Positions 8,192 to 16,413 of a stretch of DNA of 64,000 nucleotides are shown here, piece after piece. The translations under genes were made by a program, and so were the position numbers. The DNA lies in the NCBI GenBank assembly GCA_963793415.1, contig CAWCAC010000002.1, forward strand, positions 496,001-560,000, given 5' to 3'. The DNA is from CAXMST01 sp963793415. GTDB taxonomy: Bacteria > Actinomycetota > Thermoleophilia > Solirubrobacterales > 70-9. Every line of letters starts with the position of its first letter. Within the stretch, counting starts at the first letter, position 1. A model generated the notes under the pieces. It saw nothing but the letters and a program-made list of their open reading frames with translations, made no database searches and was not told the DNA's origin.

Positions 8192-9265
8192 TCACCCGGC
8201 CAGTCTCGCAGGCGGGCGATCCGGGCTTCCGCCGAGGCGCTCCAGCGCCGCCGCCCGCGCCGCCGCGAGCGGAGTGGTGCCTTCGGCCTCGGCCCGATCG
8301 AGGATCGCGGCGATCGTCGCCTCGATTCCGGCCGCCGTCGCCAGCGCCCGTTCGTGGCTCCCTCCCTGAAGTTCGGCCGCAACGCTGATCAGACCGCCGG
8401 CGTTGGCGATGAAATCGGGCGCGTAGATGATCTCGCGCTCGGCGAGCAGCGTCGCCGCCTCGTCGGAGGCGAGCACGTTGTTGGCGGCTCCGCAGAGGAT
8501 CCCGCAGGAGATCGTCTCGGCAGCGCGCTCGTCGACGATGCCGCCGAGTGCGCAGGGCGCGAGCACGTCGGCAGGCGCGTGCAGCGCGTCCGCCGGCTCC
8601 AGCCACTCCGCTCCGAGGTCCCGGACCCGACTCCTCAGGGCGGGATAGAGGTCGCTCGCCCGGACGCGGGCTCCCTCGGCGATGAGCAGCTGGATCAGCT
8701 CGGAGCCGACGTGGCCGACCCCGATCACGTTCACCTCCAGTCCGTCGAGGCTGCGGTCGCCGCCGTTGCGGTGGGCGACGCAGGCCCGCATCGCGGCCAT
8801 CACGCCAAGCGCGGTCACCGGGCTCGGATCCCCGGACCCGCCCGCGGCAGGATCGAGCCCGACCACGTGCGGGGTCCGCTCGGCGATCACGGCCATGTCG
8901 CCGGCGCCGGTGCCGACGTCCTCCGCGGTGACGTAACGGCCGCCCAGCGAGTCGACCAGCTCGCCGAAGTCGAGCAGCAGCTGCCGCCGCGTCTCGCCCT
9001 CGGGGTGGAGCTCGCCCGGTGCCGCGATCACGCCCTTGCCGCCACCGAGGTCGAGCCCGGCCGCGGACGCCTTCATCGTCATCGCCTCGGCCAGCCGCAT
9101 CGCATCGGCGACGGCCTCGTGCTCGCGCCCGTAATGCCACATCCGCGCTCCGCCGAGCGCGGGACCGAGCACCGTCGAGTGGACCGCCACGCAGAGCAGC
9201 GCGCCGCTGCGCGGCCCGCGCTCGACTTCGACCTGCTCGAACTCTCCGATCGCGCTGGTGCTCAC
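8192..9265 (-). CDS. Glu/Leu/Phe/Val-type amino acid dehydrogenase
   Basis: A 357-residue NAD-dependent enzyme that deaminates a hydrophobic amino acid to its 2-oxo acid. Visible: the catalytic lysine in DLGGGKGVI near residue 80, RYVTAEDVGTG, and the nucleotide-binding VIGVGHVGSEL. By size and position it is most likely leucine or valine dehydrogenase. Its GTG start overlaps the E2 stop (GTGA). It would feed 2-oxo acids directly into the adjacent E1/E2 complex, which supports a role in branched-chain amino acid breakdown. Confidence 0.85.
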   Translation of the reverse strand: MSTSAIGEFEQVEVERGPRSGALLCVAVHSTVLGPALGGARMWHYGREHEAVADAMRLAEAMTMKASAAGLDLGGGKGVIAAPGELHPEGETRRQLLLDFGELVDSLGGRYVTAEDVGTGAGDMAVIAERTPHVVGLDPAAGGSGDPSPVTALGVMAAMRACVAHRNGGDRSLDGLEVNVIGVGHVGSELIQLLIAEGARVRASDLYPALRSRVRDLGAEWLEPADALHAPADVLAPCALGGIVDERAAETISCGILCGAANNVLASDEAATLLAEREIIYAPDFIANAGGLISVAAELQGGSHERALATAAGIEATIAAILDRAEAEGTTPLAAARAAALERLGGSPDRPPARLAG

Positions 9266-10608
9266 GAGACGGCCCTCCACTGCTCGAGCCGCGACCTGAC
9301 CGCGGCGAGGAAGCGGGCCGCGTCGGCGCCGTCGAGCGCGCGGTGATCCCAGGACATGCACAGGTACGACATAGGCCGGATCCCGATCGACTCGCTGCCG
9401 TCGGGGCCTTCGACGGGGACGACACGCCTGGTCACGGCCTCGAGGTCGAGGATCGCCACCTGCGGCTGGTTGATGATCGGCGTCGCGATCACGGCGCCGA
9501 ACTGGCCCGGGTTGGTGATCGTGAAGGTGCCGCCGGCGAGATCATCCGGGCCGAGCTCGGCGCAGCGGGCCCGTCCTGCGAGCTCGGCGATCGCCGCGGC
9601 CATGCCCTCGAGCGAGAGCCGCTGCGCGCGGCGGACGACGGGCACGATCAACCCCTGCTCGAGCGCCACCGCGATCCCGAGGTTGACGTCCTCGTGCAGG
9701 ACGATCTCCTCGCCCTCGACCGACGCGTTCAGGCGTGGGTGCTCGCCGAGGCTCTCGACGACGGCGCAGGCGACGAACGCCAGGTAGGTGAGGTTGACCC
9801 CGCGGCGCGCCATCGTCTCCTTCAGGCGCCGGCGTTCAGCCGCAACCGCTCCGAAGTCGGCCTCGACGACGGTCGTGCAGTGGGCGGAGGTGCGCCGGCT
9901 GGCGAGCATGTGCTCGGCGATCGCCTGCCGCATCGGTCCCATCGGCTCGCGCCGCGACGGCCCGAGCAGCTCGCCGAGGCCGCCGGGCGCGGCCGGCTCG
10001 GCGCCTGCGGCCGGCTCACCCGCACCCTCGTCCTCGCGGTACGGCGACTCCGTGTGCAGCGGCCGTTCCCCGGGCGGTGAAGCGGCACCGGCGGGGTGCG
10101 ACTCGATCCAGCGCAGCAGGTCGACCTTGCGCACGCGGCCGCCGATCCCGGCGCCGGGCACCGACTCGAGGTCGATGTCATGGCGCTCGGCGATCCGCCG
10201 CACGACCGGTGAGTAGACGCCCGACCGATCGTGCTCGCCTGTCCGCGCCGGTGAGGGGGAGGGGGAGGACCCTCCGCCCTCGCCGTGCGGCTCCCCGCCA
10301 TTCGCCGTCTCCGGCGAAGCGCTGGCGATCCTCGCGAGCACCGTGCCAACGCCGACCGTCGCGCCCTCCTCGACAAAGACCTCGGCCACGGTGCCGGCAC
10401 CGGGTGAGGGGATCTCGATATCGATCTTGTCGGTGGTCACCTCGCAGATCGGCTCGTCGGCGGCGACCGAGTCGCCGGGCTGCTTGAGCCAGGCGCCGAC
10501 CGTGCCCTCGGCGACCGAGACGCCCATCTGCGGCATCACGACATCGATGGCGGGGCCCGTGCTGCCGCCGTTCGTCTCCGTCGCGGTCTCAGCGGGCGAG
10601 TAGCTCAT
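9262..10608 (-). CDS. Branched-chain 2-oxo acid dehydrogenase E2 (dihydrolipoyl acyltransferase)
   Basis: 448 residues. An N-terminal lipoyl domain has the lipoylated lysine in ICEVTTDKIDIEI near residue 56. A peripheral-subunit-binding domain follows (SPVVRRIAERHDIDL, VPGAGIGGRV near 135-160), then the catalytic domain ending in the active motif SWDHRALDG (HxxxDG). It transfers acyl groups from E1-bound thiamine diphosphate to coenzyme A and forms the core of the complex. Its start lies 20 bp inside the E1 beta gene. Gene context with an amino acid dehydrogenase favours branched-chain substrates over pyruvate. Confidence 0.93.
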   Translation of the reverse strand: MSYSPAETATETNGGSTGPAIDVVMPQMGVSVAEGTVGAWLKQPGDSVAADEPICEVTTDKIDIEIPSPGAGTVAEVFVEEGATVGVGTVLARIASASPETANGGEPHGEGGGSSPSPSPARTGEHDRSGVYSPVVRRIAERHDIDLESVPGAGIGGRVRKVDLLRWIESHPAGAASPPGERPLHTESPYREDEGAGEPAAGAEPAAPGGLGELLGPSRREPMGPMRQAIAEHMLASRRTSAHCTTVVEADFGAVAAERRRLKETMARRGVNLTYLAFVACAVVESLGEHPRLNASVEGEEIVLHEDVNLGIAVALEQGLIVPVVRRAQRLSLEGMAAAIAELAGRARCAELGPDDLAGGTFTITNPGQFGAVIATPIINQPQVAILDLEAVTRRVVPVEGPDGSESIGIRPMSYLCMSWDHRALDGADAARFLAAVRSRLEQWRAVS

Positions 10609-11683
10609 CGCAGGCCTCCTTCATGTCGGCGGGCTGGGGCAGGACCGCGCGCTCGAGCGGTGGACTGAACGGGATCGGGACATCCGCGGCGGTCAGCCGC
10701 CTGACCGGAGCGTCGAGGTCGTCGAAGGCGTGTTCGGCGATCAGCGCCGCGACCTCGGCGCCGACCCCGGCCCCACCGGTCGCCTCGTGCGCGATCAGGA
10801 CCTTGCCGGTCTTACGGGCCGAGCCGAGGATCCGCTCGCGGTCGAGCGGGACCAGCGTCCGCAGGTCGATCACCTCGACCCTCCCCCCGCCGACCTCGTC
10901 GGCGACGTCCGTCGCCAGGCCGACGGCGGAGCCGTAGGCGATCACGCTCATCTCCTCACCCTCGCGGGCGACCCGCGCCTGTCCGAGCGGAACCACGTGC
11001 TCGCCCTCGGGGACCTCGCCGCGAACGCTCCGGTAGAGGCCCTTGTGCTCGAGGAAGCAGACCGGGTTCGGATCGCGGATCGCCGCCGCGAGCAGGCCCT
11101 TCGCGTCTGCCGCCGTCGCGGGCGCCACGACCTTCAGTCCCGGCGCCTGCATGAACCACGCCTCGGGGTTCTGGGAGTGGAAGGGGCCGCCGGAGAAGCC
11201 GCCGCCGCTCGGCAGCCGGACCACGAGCGGGACGGCGATTCCCTGCCGATAGTGCATCTTTGCGGCGACGTTGACGAGCTGATCGAAGCCGCAGGAGATG
11301 AAGTCGGCGAACTGCATCTCGCAGACCGGCTTCATGCCTTCGATCGCGGCGCCGACGGCGGCGCCGATGATCGCGTTCTCGGCCAGCGGCGCGTCGATCA
11401 CCCGGGCTGCACCGAACTCCTCGACGAACCCGTCGGTGACCTTGAAGGCACCGCCGAAGTTGCCGATGTCCTCGCCGAAGCAGAAGACGCTCTCGTCCCG
11501 TCGCATCTCCTCGCGCAGCGCGTCGGAGATCGCCTCGAGGTAGGTCATCTCGCGAACGCCGGCGACGGGCGCGGCCGCCCCACCGCCGGGGCCGGCCTCG
11601 GCCGGCGCGGCCGGCGCGGCCGGCGCGACCGGCGCGGTGCCGCGCGGGGTCGATGGCTCGAGCCTGGTCGCGGGGGCGCTCAT
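10589..11683 (-). CDS. Branched-chain 2-oxo acid dehydrogenase E1 beta
   Basis: 364 residues from the ATG at 11683, which overlaps the E1 alpha stop (ATGA). An alanine/proline-rich tail of about 40 residues precedes the conserved MTYLEAISDALREEM. Transketolase-like motifs include FGEDIGNFGGAFKVT and MQFADFISCGFDQLVN; the C-terminal domain carries VIDLRTLVPLD. With E1 alpha it forms the thiamine-diphosphate decarboxylase of the complex. The sequence is of the acetoin/branched-chain/pyruvate alpha2beta2 type; the neighbours decide for branched-chain. Confidence 0.92.
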   Translation of the reverse strand: MSAPATRLEPSTPRGTAPVAPAAPAAPAEAGPGGGAAAPVAGVREMTYLEAISDALREEMRRDESVFCFGEDIGNFGGAFKVTDGFVEEFGAARVIDAPLAENAIIGAAVGAAIEGMKPVCEMQFADFISCGFDQLVNVAAKMHYRQGIAVPLVVRLPSGGGFSGGPFHSQNPEAWFMQAPGLKVVAPATAADAKGLLAAAIRDPNPVCFLEHKGLYRSVRGEVPEGEHVVPLGQARVAREGEEMSVIAYGSAVGLATDVADEVGGGRVEVIDLRTLVPLDRERILGSARKTGKVLIAHEATGGAGVGAEVAALIAEHAFDDLDAPVRRLTAADVPIPFSPPLERAVLPQPADMKEACDELLAR

Positions 11684-12849
11684 CGGACGGCCTCCTGCCG
11701 TTCGTCGTCGGCGGCCGCCGCAGCCGGCCCCTCCGACCATCGCGACCACGGTGCCGCACCCGCGCCGAGCGGCCGCCACGAGTCGGCGAACACGCCCTCC
11801 GTTGCGATCGACGGGTCCGGCATCGGCGAGCTCAGCGCCAGCTCGGCACAGCGCTCGACGTCGGCCGCGACCCGCTGGCGCAGCTCCTCGACCTCGGCGC
11901 GCTCGATTCCGTAGTCGCCGATCAGCCGCGCCTCCCAGAGCGCGATCGGGTCGCGGTCGCGCCACTCGGCAAGCAGCTCCGGCGCCACGTAGCTCATGTC
12001 GTCGTGGGCGCCGTGGCCGTGCATCCGCATCGTCCGGCACTCGATCAGCGTCGGCCCGTCACCGGCGCGGGCCCGCTCGACCGCGAGATGCGCCGCTGCG
12101 AAGACGGCCTCGACATCGTTGCCGTCGACCGTCTCGCCACCGAACCCGTAGGTCCGGGCCCGCTCGACCGGATCGACGGCGAACTCGAGCTCGTTCGGCG
12201 TCGAGTAGGCGAAGCCGTTGTTCTCGAGCATGAACACGACCGGCAGCCGGTGGATGCCGGCGAGGTTCATCGCCTCGTGCCACTGACCGTTCGCCGTCGA
12301 GCCCTCGCCGAAGAAGGTGAGCGCCACGCGCCGCTCGCTCCGCAGCTTCGCCGCCATCGCCATTCCCGTCGCTACCAGGGCCATGTCGGGGAGCATCGAG
12401 ACCATCCCGACGCAGCCGAGCTCGCTGTCGCCGAAGTGCATGTTGCCGTCCTTACCCCCGGTCGGCGCGCCGCTGCGGCCCATGTAGTTCGACAGGTACC
12501 GGTCCGGGGTCAGGCCCCGCACGAAGTGGGCGCCGAGGTCCCGGTGCAGGATGCAGGCCCGGTCCTGAGGGGCGAGCGCGAACGCGGCCCCGACCGAGAT
12601 CGCCTCCTGGCCGCAGCCGTCGTAGAAGGAGCCCGGGACCTTGCCCTGCTTGTAGAGGTTCAGGGCCTTCTCCTCGCTGAGCCGCATCATCAGCATGAAT
12701 CGCAGCAGCGCCAGCCTGTCCTCACGCTTCAGCGGCGGGTCCTCGCCGCTTCCGTTGCTGCGACCGTTGGTCGACGCCGGACGCGCTCGGCCGGACGGGT
12801 GCTCGGCCCCGCCGTTGCGCGCGCGCACGCGTAGCTCGCTTACGCTCAT
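11680..12849 (-). CDS. Branched-chain 2-oxo acid dehydrogenase E1 alpha
   Basis: 389 residues. The thiamine-diphosphate motif runs from GEGSTANGQWHEAMN to FMLENNGFAYSTP (GDG-x(n)-NN type) near residues 190-225. KDGNMHFG and HGHGAHDD are also typical. It decarboxylates branched-chain 2-oxo acids and hands the acyl group to lipoyl-E2. It is the first large gene of the operon E1 alpha, E1 beta, E2, amino acid dehydrogenase, lipB. The first 35 residues are poorly conserved-looking, but the ATG at 12849 overlaps a possible small leader frame. Confidence 0.93.
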   Translation of the reverse strand: MSVSELRVRARNGGAEHPSGRARPASTNGRSNGSGEDPPLKREDRLALLRFMLMMRLSEEKALNLYKQGKVPGSFYDGCGQEAISVGAAFALAPQDRACILHRDLGAHFVRGLTPDRYLSNYMGRSGAPTGGKDGNMHFGDSELGCVGMVSMLPDMALVATGMAMAAKLRSERRVALTFFGEGSTANGQWHEAMNLAGIHRLPVVFMLENNGFAYSTPNELEFAVDPVERARTYGFGGETVDGNDVEAVFAAAHLAVERARAGDGPTLIECRTMRMHGHGAHDDMSYVAPELLAEWRDRDPIALWEARLIGDYGIERAEVEELRQRVAADVERCAELALSSPMPDPSIATEGVFADSWRPLGAGAAPWSRWSEGPAAAAADDERQEAVR

Positions 12850-12950
12850 TCTCGGTCCGCCTTTCGGGACGTGCCGCCGGGTGGGATCTCCACACCGTCC
12901 GGCTCGGGTACTCGCCGCTTCGGGATCTCCTCTGCGACGCCTACGGACAA
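12846..12950 (-). CDS. Possible 34-codon leader frame before E1 alpha
   Basis: A TTG at 12950 opens a frame of 34 codons whose TGA overlaps the E1 alpha ATG as ATGA, the coupling seen throughout this operon. It lies inside the predicted 5' leader. Third-position G/C is about 70%, lower than in neighbouring genes, and the purine-rich GGAGGAGAGG is too far upstream (17 nt) to be ideal. The predicted peptide is hydrophilic with EIPKRR and PEPDGVEIPPGG. It may be a real coupling peptide or chance. Confidence 0.25.
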   Translation of the reverse strand: MSVGVAEEIPKRRVPEPDGVEIPPGGTSRKADRE

Positions 12951-12977
12951 CGGAGGCGAGGGTTCCGCCTCTCCTCC

Positions 12978-12998
12978 TATGTGACTGTCGTCACTATA
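12978..12998 (-). promoter_or_regulatory. Promoter with palindromic operator for the branched-chain dehydrogenase operon
   Basis: On the minus strand TATAGT (12993-12998) is a good -10 box. It is fused to an inverted repeat, GTGAC (12981-12985) and GTCAC (12990-12994) with a 4-nt centre; counting the flanking A/T bases the symmetry covers about 21 bp. A protein bound here would cover the -10 and start site. The predicted leader to the E1 alpha ATG is about 135 nt. Confidence 0.5.
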
Positions 12999-13033
12999 CC
13001 CCGGCGTCAAGCCGGCAAACGCGAGCGGCCGCC

Positions 13034-13519
13034 TCAGCCGCCGTTGGAGCGGGCCTCTGCCCGCTTCTTGAGCGAGCGGAGCAGGCTGCGGGTGACGATC
13101 GCATGGCCGCGGGTGCCGACGATCGCGCACTTGTAGACGGTGCCCTTGGCGCCCGGGAAGAGAGCCCTGGTCTCGGCTCGGACGCGGCAGCGCTGGCCGG
13201 GCAGCAGGTCGATGCGGAAGACGAGCGCGTAGCGCGAGTACTTGTGCTCGCCCATCAGCGCCAGCATCACCGGCGCGACCGAGCGGGCGACGACGAAGCC
13301 GGGGAGGGTGCCCCCCGGGTGGTGGAGGTCGCCGACCGCCTCCTCGTCGCGGCAGTCGAGCGCCTTCGCCGTGCGGCGGGCAAGCGGCCCGTCGAGTGAC
13401 TCGCCCAGGGTCGGGAACAGCGCCGCCCAAGCCGCCTCGGCCGGGGCGTCGATCTCGACGGAGTGCTCGTCGACCGGGGGCAGGTCCTGCAGGGGGATCT
13501 CGAGAGCACGGTGCTGCAT
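13034..13519 (-). CDS. SRPBCC-like protein of unknown function
   Basis: 161 residues with an SRPBCC-like pattern: a first strand VDEHSVEIDAPAEAAWAALF, a middle segment GGTLPGFVVARSV, and strands ending RCRVRAETRALFPG before a C-terminal helix with several basic residues. SRPBCC folds bind small hydrophobic ligands. It starts 11 bp after the E2-like gene and is the last gene of the lpdA operon. No specific function can be given. Confidence 0.6.
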   Translation of the reverse strand: MQHRALEIPLQDLPPVDEHSVEIDAPAEAAWAALFPTLGESLDGPLARRTAKALDCRDEEAVGDLHHPGGTLPGFVVARSVAPVMLALMGEHKYSRYALVFRIDLLPGQRCRVRAETRALFPGAKGTVYKCAIVGTRGHAIVTRSLLRSLKKRAEARSNGG

Positions 13520-13530
13520 GGTGGGTCGCC

Positions 13531-14283
13531 TCAGGCCTCGGCGCCTTCGGTGGCTGGGATGCCGTCAGGGTTTGCCAAGAGCGCCGCGATCTCCTCGAGG
13601 AAGCTCGCGGCCTCCGGAGGCCGCACGGCTCGGGCGTCGCAGCTCAGGGCCAGGGTCGCGACGTCGGAGCTGACGGGAGCCCCGTCTCGATCGGCGACGA
13701 TCTCGCGGCGGACGCGCCCGACGCCGAGGTGACCGGCCTGTCCCGTCATCACCGGGGCCAGAACCCGGTCCGCACCCTGCTCGAGCAGGGTCACGGCAAA
13801 GGTCCCTCCGGAGAGCGCCGGCGAAGCGAGCGTGCCGGCCCGGGCGTGGCCGGAGAGCTCCGCGATCTCGGTTCCGATCTCGGTCACGTGCTTGCTGTCG
13901 GCATCGAAGACGGTCGGCAACAGCGCTCCGCCCTCGGCCTCGACGAAGAAGCCGACGTTGATCCGCGAATGCAGCTCGAGGGCGCCGTCGCGATAGGCCC
14001 CGTTGAGGCGCGGATGGTTGGCGAGAGCGCGGCCGACCGCGGCTACGACGAAGGCGGGGGCGAGGGCGTCGCGATCCGGAAGGACTACATCGCGATCGAG
14101 ATAGAGGTGGGGGACGGTCGCCTTCGACTCGGCGAGCCGCCTGGCCAGCGCCTGCTCGCGCCTGGCCAGCAGCACGCGCTCGCTCGTCCCCTTCGCGGTC
14201 TTCGGCGCGTCGGTCGCGACCACGGCGCCGGGACCGTACGGGGACGGTCCGGATTCCGTGTCGCTCTGGTCGCTTTGGGCCAC
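13531..14283 (-). CDS. E2 acyltransferase-like protein lacking the catalytic motif
   Basis: About 250 residues from a GTG at 14283. It aligns along the catalytic domain of 2-oxo acid dehydrogenase E2 proteins (LARRLAESKATVPHLYLDRDV, NHPRLNGAYRDG, INVGFFVEAEGGALLPTVF, SGGTFAVT). It has no lipoyl or subunit-binding domain. Where E2 enzymes have SWDHRALDG this protein has SCDARAVRP, so both the active-site histidine and the DG pair are gone. It is probably non-catalytic, perhaps structural or ligand-binding. It sits between the DsbA-like and SRPBCC genes downstream of lpdA. Confidence 0.75.
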   Translation of the reverse strand: MAQSDQSDTESGPSPYGPGAVVATDAPKTAKGTSERVLLARREQALARRLAESKATVPHLYLDRDVVLPDRDALAPAFVVAAVGRALANHPRLNGAYRDGALELHSRINVGFFVEAEGGALLPTVFDADSKHVTEIGTEIAELSGHARAGTLASPALSGGTFAVTLLEQGADRVLAPVMTGQAGHLGVGRVRREIVADRDGAPVSSDVATLALSCDARAVRPPEAASFLEEIAALLANPDGIPATEGAEA

Positions 14284-14306
14284 TACCCGAAGAACATAGC
14301 CTGGGT

Positions 14307-14978
14307 CTACAAGTAGCGGTCGGCTGCCGCTACTGCCTCCTCGAGGCGGTCGTCCCCCCAGAAAATCTCCTCCCCGACCCGGACGGACGGCACGCCGCGC
14401 ACGCCCAGGTCCCCGGCCAGCTCGGTCGTTTCGATCAGCCGGCGCTTGACGCCATCGGAGCCGGCGGCTTTGGCGATCGCGTTCGGGTGCATCTCGCAGG
14501 CCGCCGCCGCGATTGCCACGTTGTCGGGCTCGGTCAGGTCGCGCCCGCCGGCGAACGCCTGCCTGAAGGCGGCGAGCGCGAAGGAGACGCTGCGGCCGAT
14601 GCTCTTGGCATAGGTCGCCACCCGCATCGCGTAGAGGGTGTTGCCCGGACACGGCTCCGGCCAACGCAGCGGCAGCAGGCCGTACTCCTGCGCCCGCCGC
14701 TCGCACTCGCGCATGCCGGCCTCGCGCTCGGGGCCGAGCATCCAGGAGCTGCGGCCGTAGCGCTTGAAGATTCCGCCGAGCAGGATCGGCTGCCACTCGG
14801 GCTGGGTCAGCTCGGCGTCCGCGAACAGCCGTGAGATCCGTTCCGCCGCGAGGTACGAGTAGACCGAGCCGAGGTCGAAGTAGAAGGCGACGGGTCGCTC
14901 GCCGCCTCCGTCGCCGGCCTGCAGCTCGTCGCCCGACTTCATCGGGTCGCGCTGAGTGATCTCGATCAGGTCGGCCAA
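14307..14978 (-). CDS. DsbA-like/2-hydroxychromene-2-carboxylate isomerase family protein
   Basis: 223 residues with a thioredoxin-like DsbA fold: an N-terminal FYFDLGSVYSYLAAERI and a late cis-proline-type VRGVPSVRVGEEIFWG. The active-site dithiol CxxC of true DsbA is replaced by SVYS, as in HCCA isomerases and kappa glutathione transferases, so a glutathione- or thiol-dependent isomerase is more likely than a disulfide oxidase. The start is a TTG at 14978 preceded by GGGGA; an ATG at 14942 is the alternative. It follows lpdA after 25 bp. Confidence 0.75.
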   Translation of the reverse strand: MADLIEITQRDPMKSGDELQAGDGGGERPVAFYFDLGSVYSYLAAERISRLFADAELTQPEWQPILLGGIFKRYGRSSWMLGPEREAGMRECERRAQEYGLLPLRWPEPCPGNTLYAMRVATYAKSIGRSVSFALAAFRQAFAGGRDLTEPDNVAIAAAACEMHPNAIAKAAGSDGVKRRLIETTELAGDLGVRGVPSVRVGEEIFWGDDRLEEAVAAADRYL

Positions 14979-15003
14979 CTGATCCCCGCGGCCGGCAGCG
15001 GCG

Positions 15004-16374
15004 CTACGCGTGGGTCGCCCAGCCGTCGACCGCGCGCGCGGCCTCCATGACGGCCTCGGAGATCGTCGGATGCGGGTGGATGATCCGCGCGACCTCCTGG
15101 TAGCCCCCTTCGAGCGCCTGGGCGGCGACCAGCTCGATGATCATGTTGCAGGCGGTGTTGCCGACGATGTGGGCGCCGAGGATCTCGCCGTACTCGGCGT
15201 CGGCGACGATCTTGACCTGACCGTCGCGATCCTCGTAGACCTGCGCGGCGCCAACGCCGCCGAGCTTGAACTTGCCGACCTTGACCTTGTGGCCGGCCTC
15301 CTTTGCCTCGGCCTCGGTCATCCCGACGCTGCCGACCTGCGGGTGGCAGAAGGTGGCCCCTGGGACCCGGTCGATGTCGATCGGGTGCGGGTTCATCCCG
15401 GCCATCGCCTCGACGGCGATGATCCCCTCGTCGGAGGCCTTGTGCGCGAGCGCTGGGCCCGGCGTCAGATCGCCGATCGCGTAGATGCCATCGACCGAGG
15501 TCTTCTGGCCGCCGTCGATTTCGATCCGGTGATCGTCGCCGACCTTGACCCCGACCTTGTCGAGCCCGAGGGCCTCGACGTCGGGGGCACGGCCGCCGGC
15601 GATGCAGAGGTAGTCGACCTCGGCGCTCTCGTCGCCGTAGGTGAACTTGACCGAGTCGTCGGAGGCCTCGACGTTCTCGACCTTGGTCCCGGTCGAGATC
15701 GTGATGTTCTGGTTCTTGAAGGCGCGGGCGACGACGCGGGCCATGTCCTTGTCCTCGGCGGGCAGGATCTGATCGAGCATCTCGATCAGCAGCACCTCGG
15801 TGCCGAAGCGGCCGTAGGCGGATGCCAGCTCACATCCGGAAGCTCCAGCTCCGACCACGGCGATCTTGCCCGGCTTCTCCGGCAGCGACCAGGCGCCCCA
15901 CGTGTCGAGCACCCGCGGGCCGAACTCGACGCCCGGGATCGGCAGCGCGACCGAGCCCGTCGCGAGCAGCACGTTCTTGGCGCCGTACTCGGTTCCGTCG
16001 ACGACGACGGTGCCGGCGTCCTTGAGCGAGCCCGTGCCCTCGATCAGGTCGATCTTGTTGTTCTTGAAGAGCCCGGCGACGCCGCCCGAGAGGCCCTCGC
16101 GGACCGACTCCCGCCGCGCCTGGACGCCATCCCAGTCGACCGAGACGCCCTCGACCTTGATCCCGAACTGCTCGGCCGAGTCGGCGGCCTGGTGGTAGAC
16201 CTCGGCGGCGTGCAGGACGGTCTTGGCCGGCATGCAGGCGTAGTTGAGGCAACGGCCGCCGGTGTAGTCCTTCTCCACGACAGCGGTCTTCATGCCCAGT
16301 TGCGCGGCGCGGACCGCGGCGACGTAGCCGCCGGGGCCGGAGCCGATAACGATCAAGTCGTATGAGTCAGCCAT
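15004..16374 (-). CDS. lpdA: Dihydrolipoyl dehydrogenase (E3)
   Basis: 456 residues. FAD-binding IVIGSGPGGYVAAVRAAQ at the N-terminus, redox-active disulfide in GGRCLNYACMPAK near residue 43, NAD-binding VVGAGASGCELASAYGRFG near 180, and the C-terminal active-site HPHPTISEAV. It reoxidises dihydrolipoamide on E2 with NAD. It heads a four-gene operon (E3, DsbA-like, E2-like, SRPBCC) separate from the E1/E2 operon, and may serve all 2-oxo acid dehydrogenases of the cell. TAGAGT lies 11 nt before the ATG. Confidence 0.95.
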   Translation of the reverse strand: MADSYDLIVIGSGPGGYVAAVRAAQLGMKTAVVEKDYTGGRCLNYACMPAKTVLHAAEVYHQAADSAEQFGIKVEGVSVDWDGVQARRESVREGLSGGVAGLFKNNKIDLIEGTGSLKDAGTVVVDGTEYGAKNVLLATGSVALPIPGVEFGPRVLDTWGAWSLPEKPGKIAVVGAGASGCELASAYGRFGTEVLLIEMLDQILPAEDKDMARVVARAFKNQNITISTGTKVENVEASDDSVKFTYGDESAEVDYLCIAGGRAPDVEALGLDKVGVKVGDDHRIEIDGGQKTSVDGIYAIGDLTPGPALAHKASDEGIIAVEAMAGMNPHPIDIDRVPGATFCHPQVGSVGMTEAEAKEAGHKVKVGKFKLGGVGAAQVYEDRDGQVKIVADAEYGEILGAHIVGNTACNMIIELVAAQALEGGYQEVARIIHPHPTISEAVMEAARAVDGWATHA

Positions 16375-16413
16375 ATGAAAGGCGACTCTAGCCGTCGGCG
16401 GACTCGCCGGTGG

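Noticed and set aside
12993..13010. TTGACG close to TATAGT as a -35/-10 pair for the E1 alpha operon
   Set aside because: They are only 6 bp apart, so TTGACG cannot be the -35 partner of this -10 box.
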